Assembly (NCBI GenBank): GCA_012960505.1
Contig: DUBC01000048.1
Coordinates: 1-64,000, forward strand
DNA from: Verrucomicrobiales bacterium
Lineage (GTDB): Bacteria; Verrucomicrobiota; Verrucomicrobiia; Verrucomicrobiales; DEV007
Reading direction: 5' to 3'
DNA: 64,000 nucleotides
The position numbers and the translations under genes were made by a program. This document shows, one piece after another, positions 45,281 through 53,854 of this stretch. The stretch's first letter is position 1. The number at the start of each line of letters is the position of its first letter. The notes under the pieces were generated by a model that saw nothing but the letters and a program-made list of their open reading frames with translations, did not search any database and was not told the DNA's origin.

Positions 45281-46663
45281 ATGCACAGCAAAACATTAAA
45301 GTTCTTCATTCTTTCAATTTTCTTTATAGCACCACATGTCTATGCAGACACCATTAAGCTAAAAGATGGAACCACATTAGAAGGTAAGATTCTTGAAGAA
45401 AGTCCTTCAACTATAAAAATAGAATATAACGTCACTAAGAGCATTAAGGATATAAAAAGTATTAACCGTTCTGAAATAAAGGAAATCGATAAGGTCTCTG
45501 AAGACGAAGTAGCTTTCAATGCAATCAAATCCTTACTACCAACTGATGATCTATTATCGACTGATGACTATGATGAAATATTAGGTGATAAACCAGCCAA
45601 ATTTCTTGCACTGTACCCATCAAGTAAGCGCAAGAATTCCGTGCAGAAAATAATTGATGAAATAGAAAAGGGAAAAGCCGTCACCGAATCGGGAGGGATT
45701 AAATTGAATGGAAAATGGATTACAGGCGATGAGGCAGCAAAAGATGAATACAATCATCAAGCACAAATTCTTGCGGTGAAAATAATCAAAGCTAATAAGA
45801 AAAATAATTACTCTCTTATACTAGATCATTTCGATGAACTTCAAATGAACTATCCTTATTCTATAGCATACAGCGAAACGATCCCTCTCATCAAAGAAAT
45901 CCTTCCAAAATATGACGCAGTTCTCAATCGTGAAGAAAAAGCATATGAAGTAAGGAACAAAGAAAGAGAAGATCAATACAAGAGCATGGAAGAAGAAGAT
46001 AAGAAACGCACAGAAGCGGCGTTTCAAGCAGGCATGAAAAAGTTCCAATTAAGAAAACAAGAAGCTAAGGAACTAAAGAAGATATGGTTGCCTGTAAATA
46101 AATGGGATCTTGAAAGCCTACTAAATGCACGGCGAACAATAGTTAAAGAAAGCGATAAGCTAGAATTATTAAATATAGCACTGAATGGATCTACGGCTAA
46201 GGCATTATCTGCAGCCTTCACAGCCTTTGCTGAGAAAGAATTGGAAACAGCAAAGAGTCACCTTGAGATTGCGAAAAAGAACGGAGCAAGGGGCAAGGCT
46301 ATCGACAAACTAAGTGATAACCTTGAAGATTCGCTCAAGGCTGATGCGGAAGCTAAAAAAGCTGCAGCAATAGCTGCTGCTGCTGCGGAAGCAGAAGAGA
46401 CTTCTAAAAAAGAAGAAGAGGCAAAAGAGCAGAAAAAGAAAAATGCTGCTGATGAAAAAGCAATCCGTGAAGCCGCTGCTGCTGATGCTGCTGCTGCTGA
46501 AAAAGCAAGCCGTGAAGCCGCCGCCAAAAAGGGCGGGATCAGCTTTCGAACTATACTAATTATTTTGGTCATTATATTAATTGGCATTATCCTTTGTGCT
46601 AAAATATTTTTAAAGCCAGGAGAAGAATTCGAAGAAGAACTACTGCAAGAAGAAGAAAACTAA
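45281..46663 (+). CDS. Exported coiled-coil protein with C-terminal membrane anchor, PTPDL-like
   Basis: The 460-residue product has a signal peptide (FFILSIFFIAPHVYA, cleavage near 22), and a small beta domain at 23-75 (DTIKLKDGTTLEGKILEE) of a kind common in Verrucomicrobial PTPDL-type proteins. A helical region (about 130-400) becomes an Ala/Lys/Glu-rich coiled coil, and a single transmembrane helix lies near 428-446 (ILIILVIILIGIILC) before an acidic tail. It may span the periplasm from a C-terminal inner-membrane anchor. The function is unknown. It ends seven bases before hisB, so it may be co-transcribed with the histidine genes by chance of position. Confidence 0.78.
   Translation: MHSKTLKFFILSIFFIAPHVYADTIKLKDGTTLEGKILEESPSTIKIEYNVTKSIKDIKSINRSEIKEIDKVSEDEVAFNAIKSLLPTDDLLSTDDYDEILGDKPAKFLALYPSSKRKNSVQKIIDEIEKGKAVTESGGIKLNGKWITGDEAAKDEYNHQAQILAVKIIKANKKNNYSLILDHFDELQMNYPYSIAYSETIPLIKEILPKYDAVLNREEKAYEVRNKEREDQYKSMEEEDKKRTEAAFQAGMKKFQLRKQEAKELKKIWLPVNKWDLESLLNARRTIVKESDKLELLNIALNGSTAKALSAAFTAFAEKELETAKSHLEIAKKNGARGKAIDKLSDNLEDSLKADAEAKKAAAIAAAAAEAEETSKKEEEAKEQKKKNAADEKAIREAAAADAAAAEKASREAAAKKGGISFRTILIILVIILIGIILCAKIFLKPGEEFEEELLQEEEN
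46454..46521 (+). repeat. Duplicated 23-bp segment in an Ala-rich coiled coil
   Basis: GAAAAAGCAATCCGTGAAGC and its copy with a single T-to-G change start at 46454 and 46499, 45 bases apart. Both continue for three more identical bases. The spacing of 15 codons keeps the frame and repeats the peptide EKAxREAAA. GCT runs between the copies add further Ala-rich low complexity. Confidence 0.85.
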
Positions 46664-46670
46664 GCAACTT

Positions 46671-47264
46671 ATGCCTGAAACAAGGACAGCCTCAGAAAAA
46701 CGCGATACTGCGGAAACAAAAATATCTATTGATATTAATATAGATGGCTCAGGCGATTCCAGTATAGACACTGGGATTCCCTTCTTCGATCATATGCTGA
46801 CATTATTCGCCCGCCACAGTCTTTATGACTTAACTATTGTGGCAAAAGGTGACATCGAAGTTGATTACCACCACACAGTTGAAGATGTCGGAATTGTTCT
46901 AGGCAACTGTGTAAGAAAAGCCTTGGGGGATAAACGGGGCATCTCAAGATATGGATGGTCAATACTACCAATGGACGAAACCTTAAGTAGAGTAGCTATT
47001 GATTTCGGGGGAAGACCCTTTTTATCATTTAAAGCTCCAGAGAAAATAGAAAGCATCCGTGAATTTTCCTTCGGACTAGTAGAAGAATTTCTTCGAGCAT
47101 TTTCAAATAACGCTAGAGCTAATATACACGCAGAAGTATTAACAGGTCGCGATGCTCATCATATGGCAGAATCAATATTCAAAGGGCTAGCAAAAGCATG
47201 TGACTTAGCGAGCCGTCACGATTCAAGAGTAAAAGGAATACCAAGCACTAAGGAAACTCTTTGA
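46671..47264 (+). CDS. hisB: Imidazoleglycerol-phosphate dehydratase
   Basis: HisB removes water from imidazole-glycerol phosphate in the sixth step of histidine synthesis, using two manganese ions per site. The 197-residue protein is the monofunctional type. Signature segments are GIPFFDHMLTLFARHS (about 38-53), YHHTVEDVGIVLG (about 65-77), LSRVAIDFGGRPFL (about 103-116) and GRDAHHMAESIFKGLA (about 160-175). It lacks the N-terminal phosphatase domain of enterobacterial HisB. The hisH gene follows after 46 bases, so the two are probably one transcript. Confidence 0.97.
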   Translation: MPETRTASEKRDTAETKISIDINIDGSGDSSIDTGIPFFDHMLTLFARHSLYDLTIVAKGDIEVDYHHTVEDVGIVLGNCVRKALGDKRGISRYGWSILPMDETLSRVAIDFGGRPFLSFKAPEKIESIREFSFGLVEEFLRAFSNNARANIHAEVLTGRDAHHMAESIFKGLAKACDLASRHDSRVKGIPSTKETL

Positions 47265-47310
47265 TTCCTAAAAAATTAATCGATCAAGGTTAATTTAAGC
47301 CATTATAACA

Positions 47311-47931
47311 ATGATTGGAGTTATAGATTACGGAGCCGGCAACCTCAAAAGCGTATTCAATAGCTTAAGCGCAATGAACGCTAAAGCTAAATTAATAAAA
47401 TCTCCCGAAGATTTATGCGACGTCACTTCGATTATTTTTCCAGGCGTAGGATCCTTTGGAGATTCAGCTCAGCATCTTGAAGAACAAAAACTATCTACCC
47501 CCCTAAAAAACTGGATCATAGAAGATCGGCCTTTTCTTGGAATCTGTATAGGATTTCAAATGTTATTCGAAACAAGCGATGAAAGTCCCGAAGCTATGGG
47601 CCTGGGCATATTTCCTGGTAAAGTTGTGAGATTCGATCAAAATAAATCCCTTAAAATTCCTCATATGGGATGGAATAAGATCATTATAAAACAAAAATCT
47701 GATCCGATCTGGGAAGGACTTGACGAGGATCCACACTTTTACTTCGTTCACTCTTTTTATCCAAAACCAGATGAAAATAAAATCATCGCATCAACAACTC
47801 CTTACGGATACGAATTCACTTCCAGCGTAAAAATAGGTAATCTCTTCGCCACTCAATTCCATCCAGAAAAGAGCCAAGGAGCCGGGCTTAGATTGATTCG
47901 GAATTTTTTATCTTTGAACTCTGAAATATAG
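47311..47931 (+). CDS. hisH: Imidazole glycerol phosphate synthase glutaminase subunit
   Basis: HisH is the class I glutamine amidotransferase that feeds ammonia to HisF. The 206-residue product has the N-terminal IDYGAGNLKSVFNSL, the nucleophile Cys79 in FLGICIGFQMLFE, and the His-Glu pair in QFHPEKSQGAGLRLI near the C-terminus, completing the catalytic triad. The length is normal (about 200). It follows hisB; hisF and hisA are not in the window. It ends convergently 30 bases before dnaN. Confidence 0.97.
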   Translation: MIGVIDYGAGNLKSVFNSLSAMNAKAKLIKSPEDLCDVTSIIFPGVGSFGDSAQHLEEQKLSTPLKNWIIEDRPFLGICIGFQMLFETSDESPEAMGLGIFPGKVVRFDQNKSLKIPHMGWNKIIIKQKSDPIWEGLDEDPHFYFVHSFYPKPDENKIIASTTPYGYEFTSSVKIGNLFATQFHPEKSQGAGLRLIRNFLSLNSEI

Positions 47932-47961
47932 CCACGGTATTAAATTACCACTCAATTTAAT

Positions 47962-49059
47962 TCACTGACTAACACGCATTGGCATCAATACGTATAAAAA
48001 TGATCCTGTAGTTTTAATCACTCCAGGACTCATCTCATCGATCAGCTCCAAGAAAATTTCATCAGCGTCTATATTTCTCAATGGAGCCATTAAAAATTCT
48101 GGATTAAATGCTATAGAAAATTCAGGTCCCTTGTAAGATACCGCTATTGATTCATTAGCTTCTCCCACATCTTGAGAATTCGCGGTTACATCTATTTGAT
48201 CTTTTCCAAATACACACTTAACCGAATTAGACTTCTCATTGGCAAGTAAAGAAACCCTATTCACAGTGCTTAAGAAACTCTCTCTGTCGAGTGAAATCCT
48301 CTCCTTCGTTTCCTCTGGAATTACCTGATTATAATTTGGGTAATTACCCTCAATTAGTTTACTAACCAATAAATTATCATTTAACTCAAAAGCAATTTGA
48401 GAATCACTAATCGAAATCTTAACTTCTCCATCATCTGCAAGTAAACGCTGCAATTCATTCACGGCTTTAGTTGGCACTATAACTTCTGTCTCTAAACTCT
48501 TTGGAAATTCAACATCATTTTGAACCATAGCTAAACGACGGCCATCGGTAGCGACTAAAGTAAGCAGCCCTTCTTTAAATGAACATAATATGCCATTTAA
48601 AACGTAGCGAGTCTCATCGTTTGAAATTGCATAAGAAGTCATCTTCAATGCCTCCTTAAATACCTTTTGTTCAATTTTATATTCATTAGCATCTTCAAAT
48701 GTAGCAAGCGGCGGGAACTCATCTTTCGCGAGGCCAAGAATTTTGAAGAAACTCGGACCACTCTTAATCGAAGCTACATCTTTAGAAGTGACTTCAATAC
48801 TAATCTCATCAGCAGGCAACTCACGAACAATACCGGCCAATCTTCTGGCCGGTAACGTTGTTGAACCAGGCTTGGCAACTTTAGCTTTAACTGAACCGGT
48901 AACACCAACATCAAGATCTGTTGTAGTTAAACGCAATGAATCACCATCGGCTTCCAGTAAAACGTTGGACAAAATAGGAAGGGTTGTTCGATTACTAACA
49001 ACATGCTGAACCTGTTGGAGGCCTTCAAGAAAATCCTCCTTAGAAATTGTAAACTTCAT
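47962..49059 (-). CDS. dnaN: DNA polymerase III beta sliding clamp
   Basis: DnaN forms the ring-shaped dimer that tethers DNA polymerase III to DNA. The 365-residue product starts MKFTISKEDFLEGLQQVQHV, with SNRTTLPILSNVLLEADGD next. It keeps the three-domain layout, with TDGRRLAMV in domain 2, and ends with VIKTTGSFLYVLMPMRVSQ, the usual clamp C-terminus (YVLMPMR). It lies downstream of dnaA on the same strand with a 174-base gap, the classical dnaA-dnaN order. A small stem (TTATTTA, 5-base loop, TAAATAA) lies in that gap. Confidence 0.97.
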   Translation of the reverse strand: MKFTISKEDFLEGLQQVQHVVSNRTTLPILSNVLLEADGDSLRLTTTDLDVGVTGSVKAKVAKPGSTTLPARRLAGIVRELPADEISIEVTSKDVASIKSGPSFFKILGLAKDEFPPLATFEDANEYKIEQKVFKEALKMTSYAISNDETRYVLNGILCSFKEGLLTLVATDGRRLAMVQNDVEFPKSLETEVIVPTKAVNELQRLLADDGEVKISISDSQIAFELNDNLLVSKLIEGNYPNYNQVIPEETKERISLDRESFLSTVNRVSLLANEKSNSVKCVFGKDQIDVTANSQDVGEANESIAVSYKGPEFSIAFNPEFLMAPLRNIDADEIFLELIDEMSPGVIKTTGSFLYVLMPMRVSQ

Positions 49060-49233
49060 TTTATTTATTTCTTAAATCAGTAAAACGTTAAAAATTTGAT
49101 CAAGGTTTTCAACTCAATTAGATTAAAGACTTTAACACCTTATTTAGCGAATAAATAAAGAGTGTCTAATACAAACTACCCTCTGACTGAGAAAGACGCC
49201 CTCAAACTAAGCCTTTAAAAACCAAATTTGCCT

Positions 49234-50652
49234 TTAAACGCTAGATAATCGACTTCCTAAAATACTTATTTTCTGACGAATGTCCTGAGACCTTTCCATC
49301 CTCGTTTCCACTCTTTTGACAGCATGGATGACCGTACCGTGGTCCCGTCCAAACGCTCTGCCAATTTCAACGAGGGAATGATCTGTCATCGTCCTAGACA
49401 AATACATAGCCACTTGTCGAGCAAAAGCCAAGTCTGATCGACGGCCTCTTGCTGTCATATCTGCTATCCGCACATCAAAATGCAAAGCCACTTCCTTCTG
49501 AATAGAAGGTATTGTTACTCGACGTCTACCCTCTTCACGCAAAATATCTTTTAACAAACCTTCAATAACCTCATCCGTTAACGACTTTCCACTTAAAGAA
49601 GAATAACTTGCTAACCGCATCATTGCTCCCTCAAGGCGGCGAACGCTTTTCCTGATACGATCAGCGAGAAATTCCACGATGCGATCCTCTAATGATACTT
49701 GCCACATATCCATTTTCTTACGCAAAATAGCTAAACGCGTCTCGACATCTGGTAATTCTAAACCTGCCGTGAGCCCCCATTCACACCGAGAAACTATGCG
49801 CTCTTCAAGATCAGATATTTCTGCAGCAGGTCGATCGCTAGTCAGAACAATATGACGACGGCCATCACAAATCATATTAAATGTATGAAAGAATTCTTCT
49901 TGGGTCTTTTCCTTGCCTGCAAGAAAATGGATATCATCAACTAGAAGAAGATCAGCTTTCCTGTAACGATTACGGAATTTTGATAATAAATTATTTTGAA
50001 TTGCCTCAATGAATTCATTAGTAAATTGCTCACAAGTCATATAAACAATCTTAGATTTTGGATTTCTCTTCACATGTTCATAGCCAATAGCATGGAGCAA
50101 GTGTGTTTTCCCTAAACCTGGACCACCCCAAATAAATAAAGGATTATATCCTTCCGAGTTCCCCTTTGAGACTGCATGAGCTGCGGCGCACGCATATTCA
50201 TTATTTGAACCTACTACAAAAGTATCAAATCGGTGATTCCTATTAAGGCCAATCTTTCTAGTAAGCTTTTCTATTTGATCATTAGAAGCATTAATTGCTA
50301 CCGGCTCTTGTCGAGATTTAATTTGCTTACGTGCGGCAGGCAAAAGCTTTACCTGTTCCTCTGAGACTGGATTAGAATCATCCGAAATAGCCTCCACCTC
50401 TCCTGATCCTATTTCCCATTGAATTTTGCGAGGCTGACCAAGAACCTCAGTCACCGCATGGTTAAGAATCGCCATGTAATTGGAATCAATCCATAACCCA
50501 TAAATATGATTAGGAACAAAGATTCTTAAGTTACTTTCATCGGCCTCTATCAATTTGGTCGAAGAAAACCAACGGCGAAAAGTATCTGCGCTGACCTGCT
50601 CTCTTACTTTGGAACAAATCTCCTTCCAGATGACGTTAAGTTCGGTTGCCAT
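49234..50652 (-). CDS. dnaA: Chromosomal replication initiator DnaA
   Basis: DnaA binds DnaA boxes at oriC and opens the duplex. The 472-residue product has an N-terminal helicase-contact domain (about 1-90), a variable linker, and the AAA+ core beginning RFDTFVVGSNNEYACAAAHA. Walker A is GGPGLGKTHLLHA and Walker B is LLLVDDIHFLAGKE. Domain IV contains the helix-turn-helix signature GRAFGRDHGTVIHAVKR, where DHGTVIHA replaces the more common DHTTVIHA. Its position next to dnaN suggests a replication-origin neighbourhood, but no DnaA boxes are evident in the 459 bases upstream. Confidence 0.97.
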   Translation of the reverse strand: MATELNVIWKEICSKVREQVSADTFRRWFSSTKLIEADESNLRIFVPNHIYGLWIDSNYMAILNHAVTEVLGQPRKIQWEIGSGEVEAISDDSNPVSEEQVKLLPAARKQIKSRQEPVAINASNDQIEKLTRKIGLNRNHRFDTFVVGSNNEYACAAAHAVSKGNSEGYNPLFIWGGPGLGKTHLLHAIGYEHVKRNPKSKIVYMTCEQFTNEFIEAIQNNLLSKFRNRYRKADLLLVDDIHFLAGKEKTQEEFFHTFNMICDGRRHIVLTSDRPAAEISDLEERIVSRCEWGLTAGLELPDVETRLAILRKKMDMWQVSLEDRIVEFLADRIRKSVRRLEGAMMRLASYSSLSGKSLTDEVIEGLLKDILREEGRRRVTIPSIQKEVALHFDVRIADMTARGRRSDLAFARQVAMYLSRTMTDHSLVEIGRAFGRDHGTVIHAVKRVETRMERSQDIRQKISILGSRLSSV

Positions 50653-51111
50653 TTTCTAACAAATCAGCAGACGTGAGAACTCGAAGATATTTTTACTAAA
50701 TGCGTTCTAGGTGAAAAATATTTTTGTCGGGCTTGAATCTTCATCAGTTGTGCTGAGTTGTTAAATTTTAATCGGTTGAATTGGTCTACTTAATGTCAAC
50801 ATGTTGGTAAAATACCCGCTTTAAATTAAAGATGATATTTCGAACAATAAGTGGGGGTGAGATTATTTGGTTCCTTCGACCCAAATGTCAAAATCTTAGT
50901 GACACTTTAAGAAAAAAAATGCCTGTCCCCATACCATTGGAATATTTTATAAATATATTGGAGATTTGGATTAATTTTCATAATTTAACAACCTCTCAAA
51001 AATCCATAATAATTGTTCTTATGGGTACCTTTGATAATTTCACCTCTAAATGAAGGATTTTATGATTCTCCATTCCTCTATTTTTATTTCTGAGACCGGA
51101 TCTATGCCATT
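50653..51111. other. 459-bp gene-free region upstream of dnaA
   Basis: This AT-rich stretch holds the dnaA promoter region and possibly part of an origin, but I find no copy of TTATCCACA or its complement. A frame of 73 codons at 50832-51053 has no domain-like composition and no good ribosome-binding site, so I do not call it a gene. At about 50899-50936 there is TGACACTTTAAGA followed by an A run and TGCCTGTCCCCAT. This resembles REP-type elements left by Y1/RAYT transposases in other genomes, based on memory of the TGCCTGTCCCC core. Confidence 0.4.
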
Positions 51112-52755
51112 TCACTTTTTAACTGGAAATAAAAGCCCGGCCCCAAGTGTAATGAGGCAAGTAACTGGCCACATCCATGCATAATGGATAATGGGGGATA
51201 TCTTTGAAGACGTCACTTCAATTGGTAACGGCAACCACGTCACCTCAATTGGTAAAAGTGTCACCTCAATTGGTAACCAATTGTAATCGAATAACTTGTC
51301 CGCAGAAGTCCAGCTCAAATTAATCAGAATGTTGTAAATATCTACCCGGACAAGCAAAACCATAAATACTGAAATAATACAGCCTATGAATAATCCACGG
51401 GCTGAGGATTTTCGCCTATCCGCTAATAAAGCCGCCAGGAACAATCCTAATAGTGGGCCAGTCGTATAAGCGATCATCCCAAAGGCAAGGTCCACCATAT
51501 TTATGTTACCTCTTAATTCATCTAGTCCAATGGCACATAAAGATAAAATAATACCCCAAATAACAACTAAATAACGAGAAATACGCAATAAAAAAGCTGG
51601 ATTCTCGCCATTTTTCACGGCCAATGAAGGATCAATAAAAAGAGCCAATGTCGTCTGCGAAAGAGCAGCAAGAATAGAATCAAGGCTCGAAATAGCAGCA
51701 GCAAAAATGGCCGCTATAATAAGGCCCCTCAACCCCACAGGTAGGGTAGTTGTGATCCAAGTCGGAAAAACGTAATCTTTACTCTGCTTAAACAAAGCCT
51801 GCTCTGCCAAAGAAGGCTCATTGACGCTATAATGAACAAATAGAGCGACCCCAACAAGAAGCATCAATAGCGTCAAGAATTGGCCAATTGAACTCCAAAT
51901 AATCGCTTTGCGGGCTTCTTCTGCAGATTTACAGCAGAACATTCTTTGAGCATTCAACTGATCGACACCAAAAGAATTTAAATTCAAAAATGGTACAGCT
52001 ATTATTGCAACCCACAGAGTAAAACCAACATTAGGATCAGTGGTAAGATTTAATAAGGTAAATTTACCATAATCCCCCGCTTCTTGAACATTTCCTCCAA
52101 CTTCCTTAAACGTAGCCCACCCACCATCAATCTGAGAAACAATCCAAAAGAGGGCCATGACCCCTCCAATAGTAAATAAAGCAAACTGCATAACATCAGT
52201 CCATATCACGGTGCGCATGCCTCCCATCAATGTCCATACAATCGCAAATACACCGATTACCCATATGCATTGATAAAATTCCCAGCCAGTGACAACCTTC
52301 AAAGCCAATGCAGCAACGAGAACTCTGACACTCTGCCCAAGAATGCTACCAATTGAAAAAATTATTGTAGCCAACCGCTTAACTGAAACCCCTAACCGAT
52401 TTCCCATATAATCATATGGACTATAAATTTCCTGCTCATAATAAACCCGCACAAAAAAGTATCCTACCAAAACACGAGCTATAACAGAGCCCAAAGCCCA
52501 CTGTAAGTAAGTAAAATTACCAGCGAGCGCAAACACCATACCAGGAACCCCTATGAAAGTCACTCCACTGATTTCTGTTGCAATGATAGATCCGCTAACT
52601 GCTTGCCACGGTATGGAGCGCCCTCCGAGAAAAAAATCCTGAATGGTCCCCTGCTTCCCTCTCATCATATGACCCACCCAAGTAGTCAAAGCCAAATAGC
52701 CAAATACTACTATCCAATCAATGCGAGTGAAATGCTCGTGAACTTCCATTAGCAA
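51112..52755 (-). CDS. Sodium/solute symporter (SSS family) with a repeat-bearing loop
   Basis: A 547-residue inner-membrane symporter that would take up a small organic solute with sodium ions. It has about 13 transmembrane helices. The N-terminal YLALTTWVGHMMRG and FFLGGRSIPWQAVSGSIIA, plus GGMRTVIWTDVMQF near 190, are typical of SSS proteins of the sialic acid and sugar group. The loop before the last helix is unusual: LPIEVT occurs three times there (LPIEVTLLPIEVTWLPLPIEVT), encoded by 17-base DNA repeats. The final helix HYAWMWPVTCLITLGAGLLF is intact after it. The substrate is not predictable. Confidence 0.9.
   Translation of the reverse strand: MLMEVHEHFTRIDWIVVFGYLALTTWVGHMMRGKQGTIQDFFLGGRSIPWQAVSGSIIATEISGVTFIGVPGMVFALAGNFTYLQWALGSVIARVLVGYFFVRVYYEQEIYSPYDYMGNRLGVSVKRLATIIFSIGSILGQSVRVLVAALALKVVTGWEFYQCIWVIGVFAIVWTLMGGMRTVIWTDVMQFALFTIGGVMALFWIVSQIDGGWATFKEVGGNVQEAGDYGKFTLLNLTTDPNVGFTLWVAIIAVPFLNLNSFGVDQLNAQRMFCCKSAEEARKAIIWSSIGQFLTLLMLLVGVALFVHYSVNEPSLAEQALFKQSKDYVFPTWITTTLPVGLRGLIIAAIFAAAISSLDSILAALSQTTLALFIDPSLAVKNGENPAFLLRISRYLVVIWGIILSLCAIGLDELRGNINMVDLAFGMIAYTTGPLLGLFLAALLADRRKSSARGLFIGCIISVFMVLLVRVDIYNILINLSWTSADKLFDYNWLPIEVTLLPIEVTWLPLPIEVTSSKISPIIHYAWMWPVTCLITLGAGLLFPVKK
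51212..51283 (-). repeat. Three in-frame 17-bp repeats plus an inverted partial copy
   Basis: GTCACYTCAATTGGTAA occurs at 51212-51228, 51239-51255 and 51260-51276; the first has T and the other two have C at the variable base. Spacings are 27 and 21 bases, both multiples of three, so the symporter frame is preserved, and each copy reads LPIEVT on the minus strand. Directly after the third copy comes ACCAATTG, an inverted half, giving the near-palindrome CAATTGGTAACCAATTG (51267-51283). Such repeats are more like an inserted or expanded element than part of an ancestral loop. Confidence 0.85.
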
Positions 52756-52844
52756 TGATGCTGTTCCGCAGTTACAGAAATATCAATACTCATTCGTTTT
52801 ACTTTCCTTTAATTATTCATTTCAGTATCCTTATCTATCAATAG

Positions 52845-53087
52845 ATGCCAGATCAATTTGATAAACTTAAATATCTCTTGAGAAAGAGAATCGAAATCAT
52901 AGCGGATCACGAATTCCGAGACAATGACCCCGACGCCCATTTAATAGCGTTAAAGGAAATCTCTGAATCAATCGAGAACCATCATCATGAACTACGAGAG
53001 GAAATTTCCCCACAACTTGAACATTTTTTGGATAATCGAAGCTATAATAAAGCATTGAAATTCTTAGAAAAAGTTCAGCCAAACTGA
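52845..53087 (+). CDS. Small charged helical protein, unknown family
   Basis: This 80-residue protein is highly charged and predicted to be helical throughout (LRKRIEIIADHEFRDNDPDA, then ESIENHHHELREEISPQLE), with no signal peptide or membrane segment. Codon composition matches its neighbours, and the frame is the only sensible one between two real genes. The ATG at 52845 follows an AT-rich leader. It precedes the superoxide dismutase gene by 62 bases on the same strand, so the two may be co-transcribed. The His-rich HHHE could bind metal, but this is speculation. Confidence 0.6.
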   Translation: MPDQFDKLKYLLRKRIEIIADHEFRDNDPDAHLIALKEISESIENHHHELREEISPQLEHFLDNRSYNKALKFLEKVQPN

Positions 53088-53149
53088 CTGCTCGACATTT
53101 TTCCTGTTAAATATATTCTTTAAGTACAGAAAACCCTAAATCAAAAATA

Positions 53150-53758
53150 ATGGCACACGAATTACCTGAACTAACTTACAGTCATGATGCATTGGAACCC
53201 TTCATTGACTCCAAGACAATGGAAATACATCACGGAAAGCATCATAACGCTTATGTTACCAATCTAAACAACGCTATTGCAGGAAATGAAATCCTTGAAG
53301 CTAAAACCATAAATGAACTCATAGCAGACCTCGGGTCGGTCCCCGAAGAAATTCGTGGAGCTGTAAGAAACAATGGAGGAGGTCACGCCAACCACTCTCT
53401 TTTCTGGAGTATCATGGGGCCAGACAAAGGAGGCGCCCCTAGTGGTACGCTCAGTGAAGCCATCAATTCAACTTTCGGTAGCTTTGAAAATTTCCAAGGA
53501 GAATTCACTAAGGCTGGAATGACAAGATTCGGAAGCGGATGGGCGTGGCTCAGTCTTGCGAACGGATCCATAGAGGTAAGTTCAACCGCAAATCAAGATA
53601 GCCCAATAATGGAAGGCAATACACCCTTGCTCGGTTGTGATGTTTGGGAACACGCTTATTACTTAAATTATCAGAACTTACGCCCGGATTATATTAAAGC
53701 TTGGTGGAATGTTGTCGACTGGGATGCCGTCTCAGCACGTTTCACCGATGCTAATTAA
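53150..53758 (+). CDS. sodA: Superoxide dismutase, Mn-type
   Basis: The enzyme converts superoxide to hydrogen peroxide and oxygen in the cytoplasm. The 202-residue protein starts [18 protein letters not shown] and has the metal-ligand segments [13 protein letters not shown] (about 24-36), [11 protein letters not shown] (about 76-86) and [15 protein letters not shown] (about 162-176). The Gln of NQDSPIM and the Gly of GGGHANH are the pattern of manganese enzymes; iron enzymes carry Gln at the earlier site instead. A strong terminator follows 52 bases after the stop. It is therefore probably the last gene of its transcript. Confidence 0.95.
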   Translation: MAHELPELTYSHDALEPFIDSKTMEIHHGKHHNAYVTNLNNAIAGNEILEAKTINELIADLGSVPEEIRGAVRNNGGGHANHSLFWSIMGPDKGGAPSGTLSEAINSTFGSFENFQGEFTKAGMTRFGSGWAWLSLANGSIEVSSTANQDSPIMEGNTPLLGCDVWEHAYYLNYQNLRPDYIKAWWNVVDWDAVSARFTDAN

Positions 53759-53810
53759 TAAATAGCATTATAAATTAAAATAAGAACTAATTAATAGATT
53801 AATCCCACGA

Positions 53811-53843
53811 AGATGCCTCGCCTCTAAAGCGAGGCATCTTTCA
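53811..53843 (+). terminator. Intrinsic terminator after the superoxide dismutase gene
   Basis: AAGATGCCTCGC (53811-53822) pairs perfectly with GCGAGGCATCTT (53830-53841) around a seven-base loop, twelve base pairs followed by a short T run. It ends 12 bases before the next gene. Confidence 0.88.
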
Positions 53844-53854
53844 TAAAAATCCTT

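Noticed and set aside
49140..49160. TTATTTA/TAAATAA hairpin between dnaA and dnaN
   Set aside because: An all-AT stem in AT-rich DNA is likely by chance and has no T run after it.
50832..51053. 73-codon frame upstream of dnaA
   Set aside because: It has no domain-like pattern and no convincing start signal, and it lies in the AT-rich regulatory region.
51212..51276. Possible CRISPR-like repeats in the symporter gene
   Set aside because: There are only three 17-base copies with very short and unequal spacers inside a coding frame, and no cas genes.
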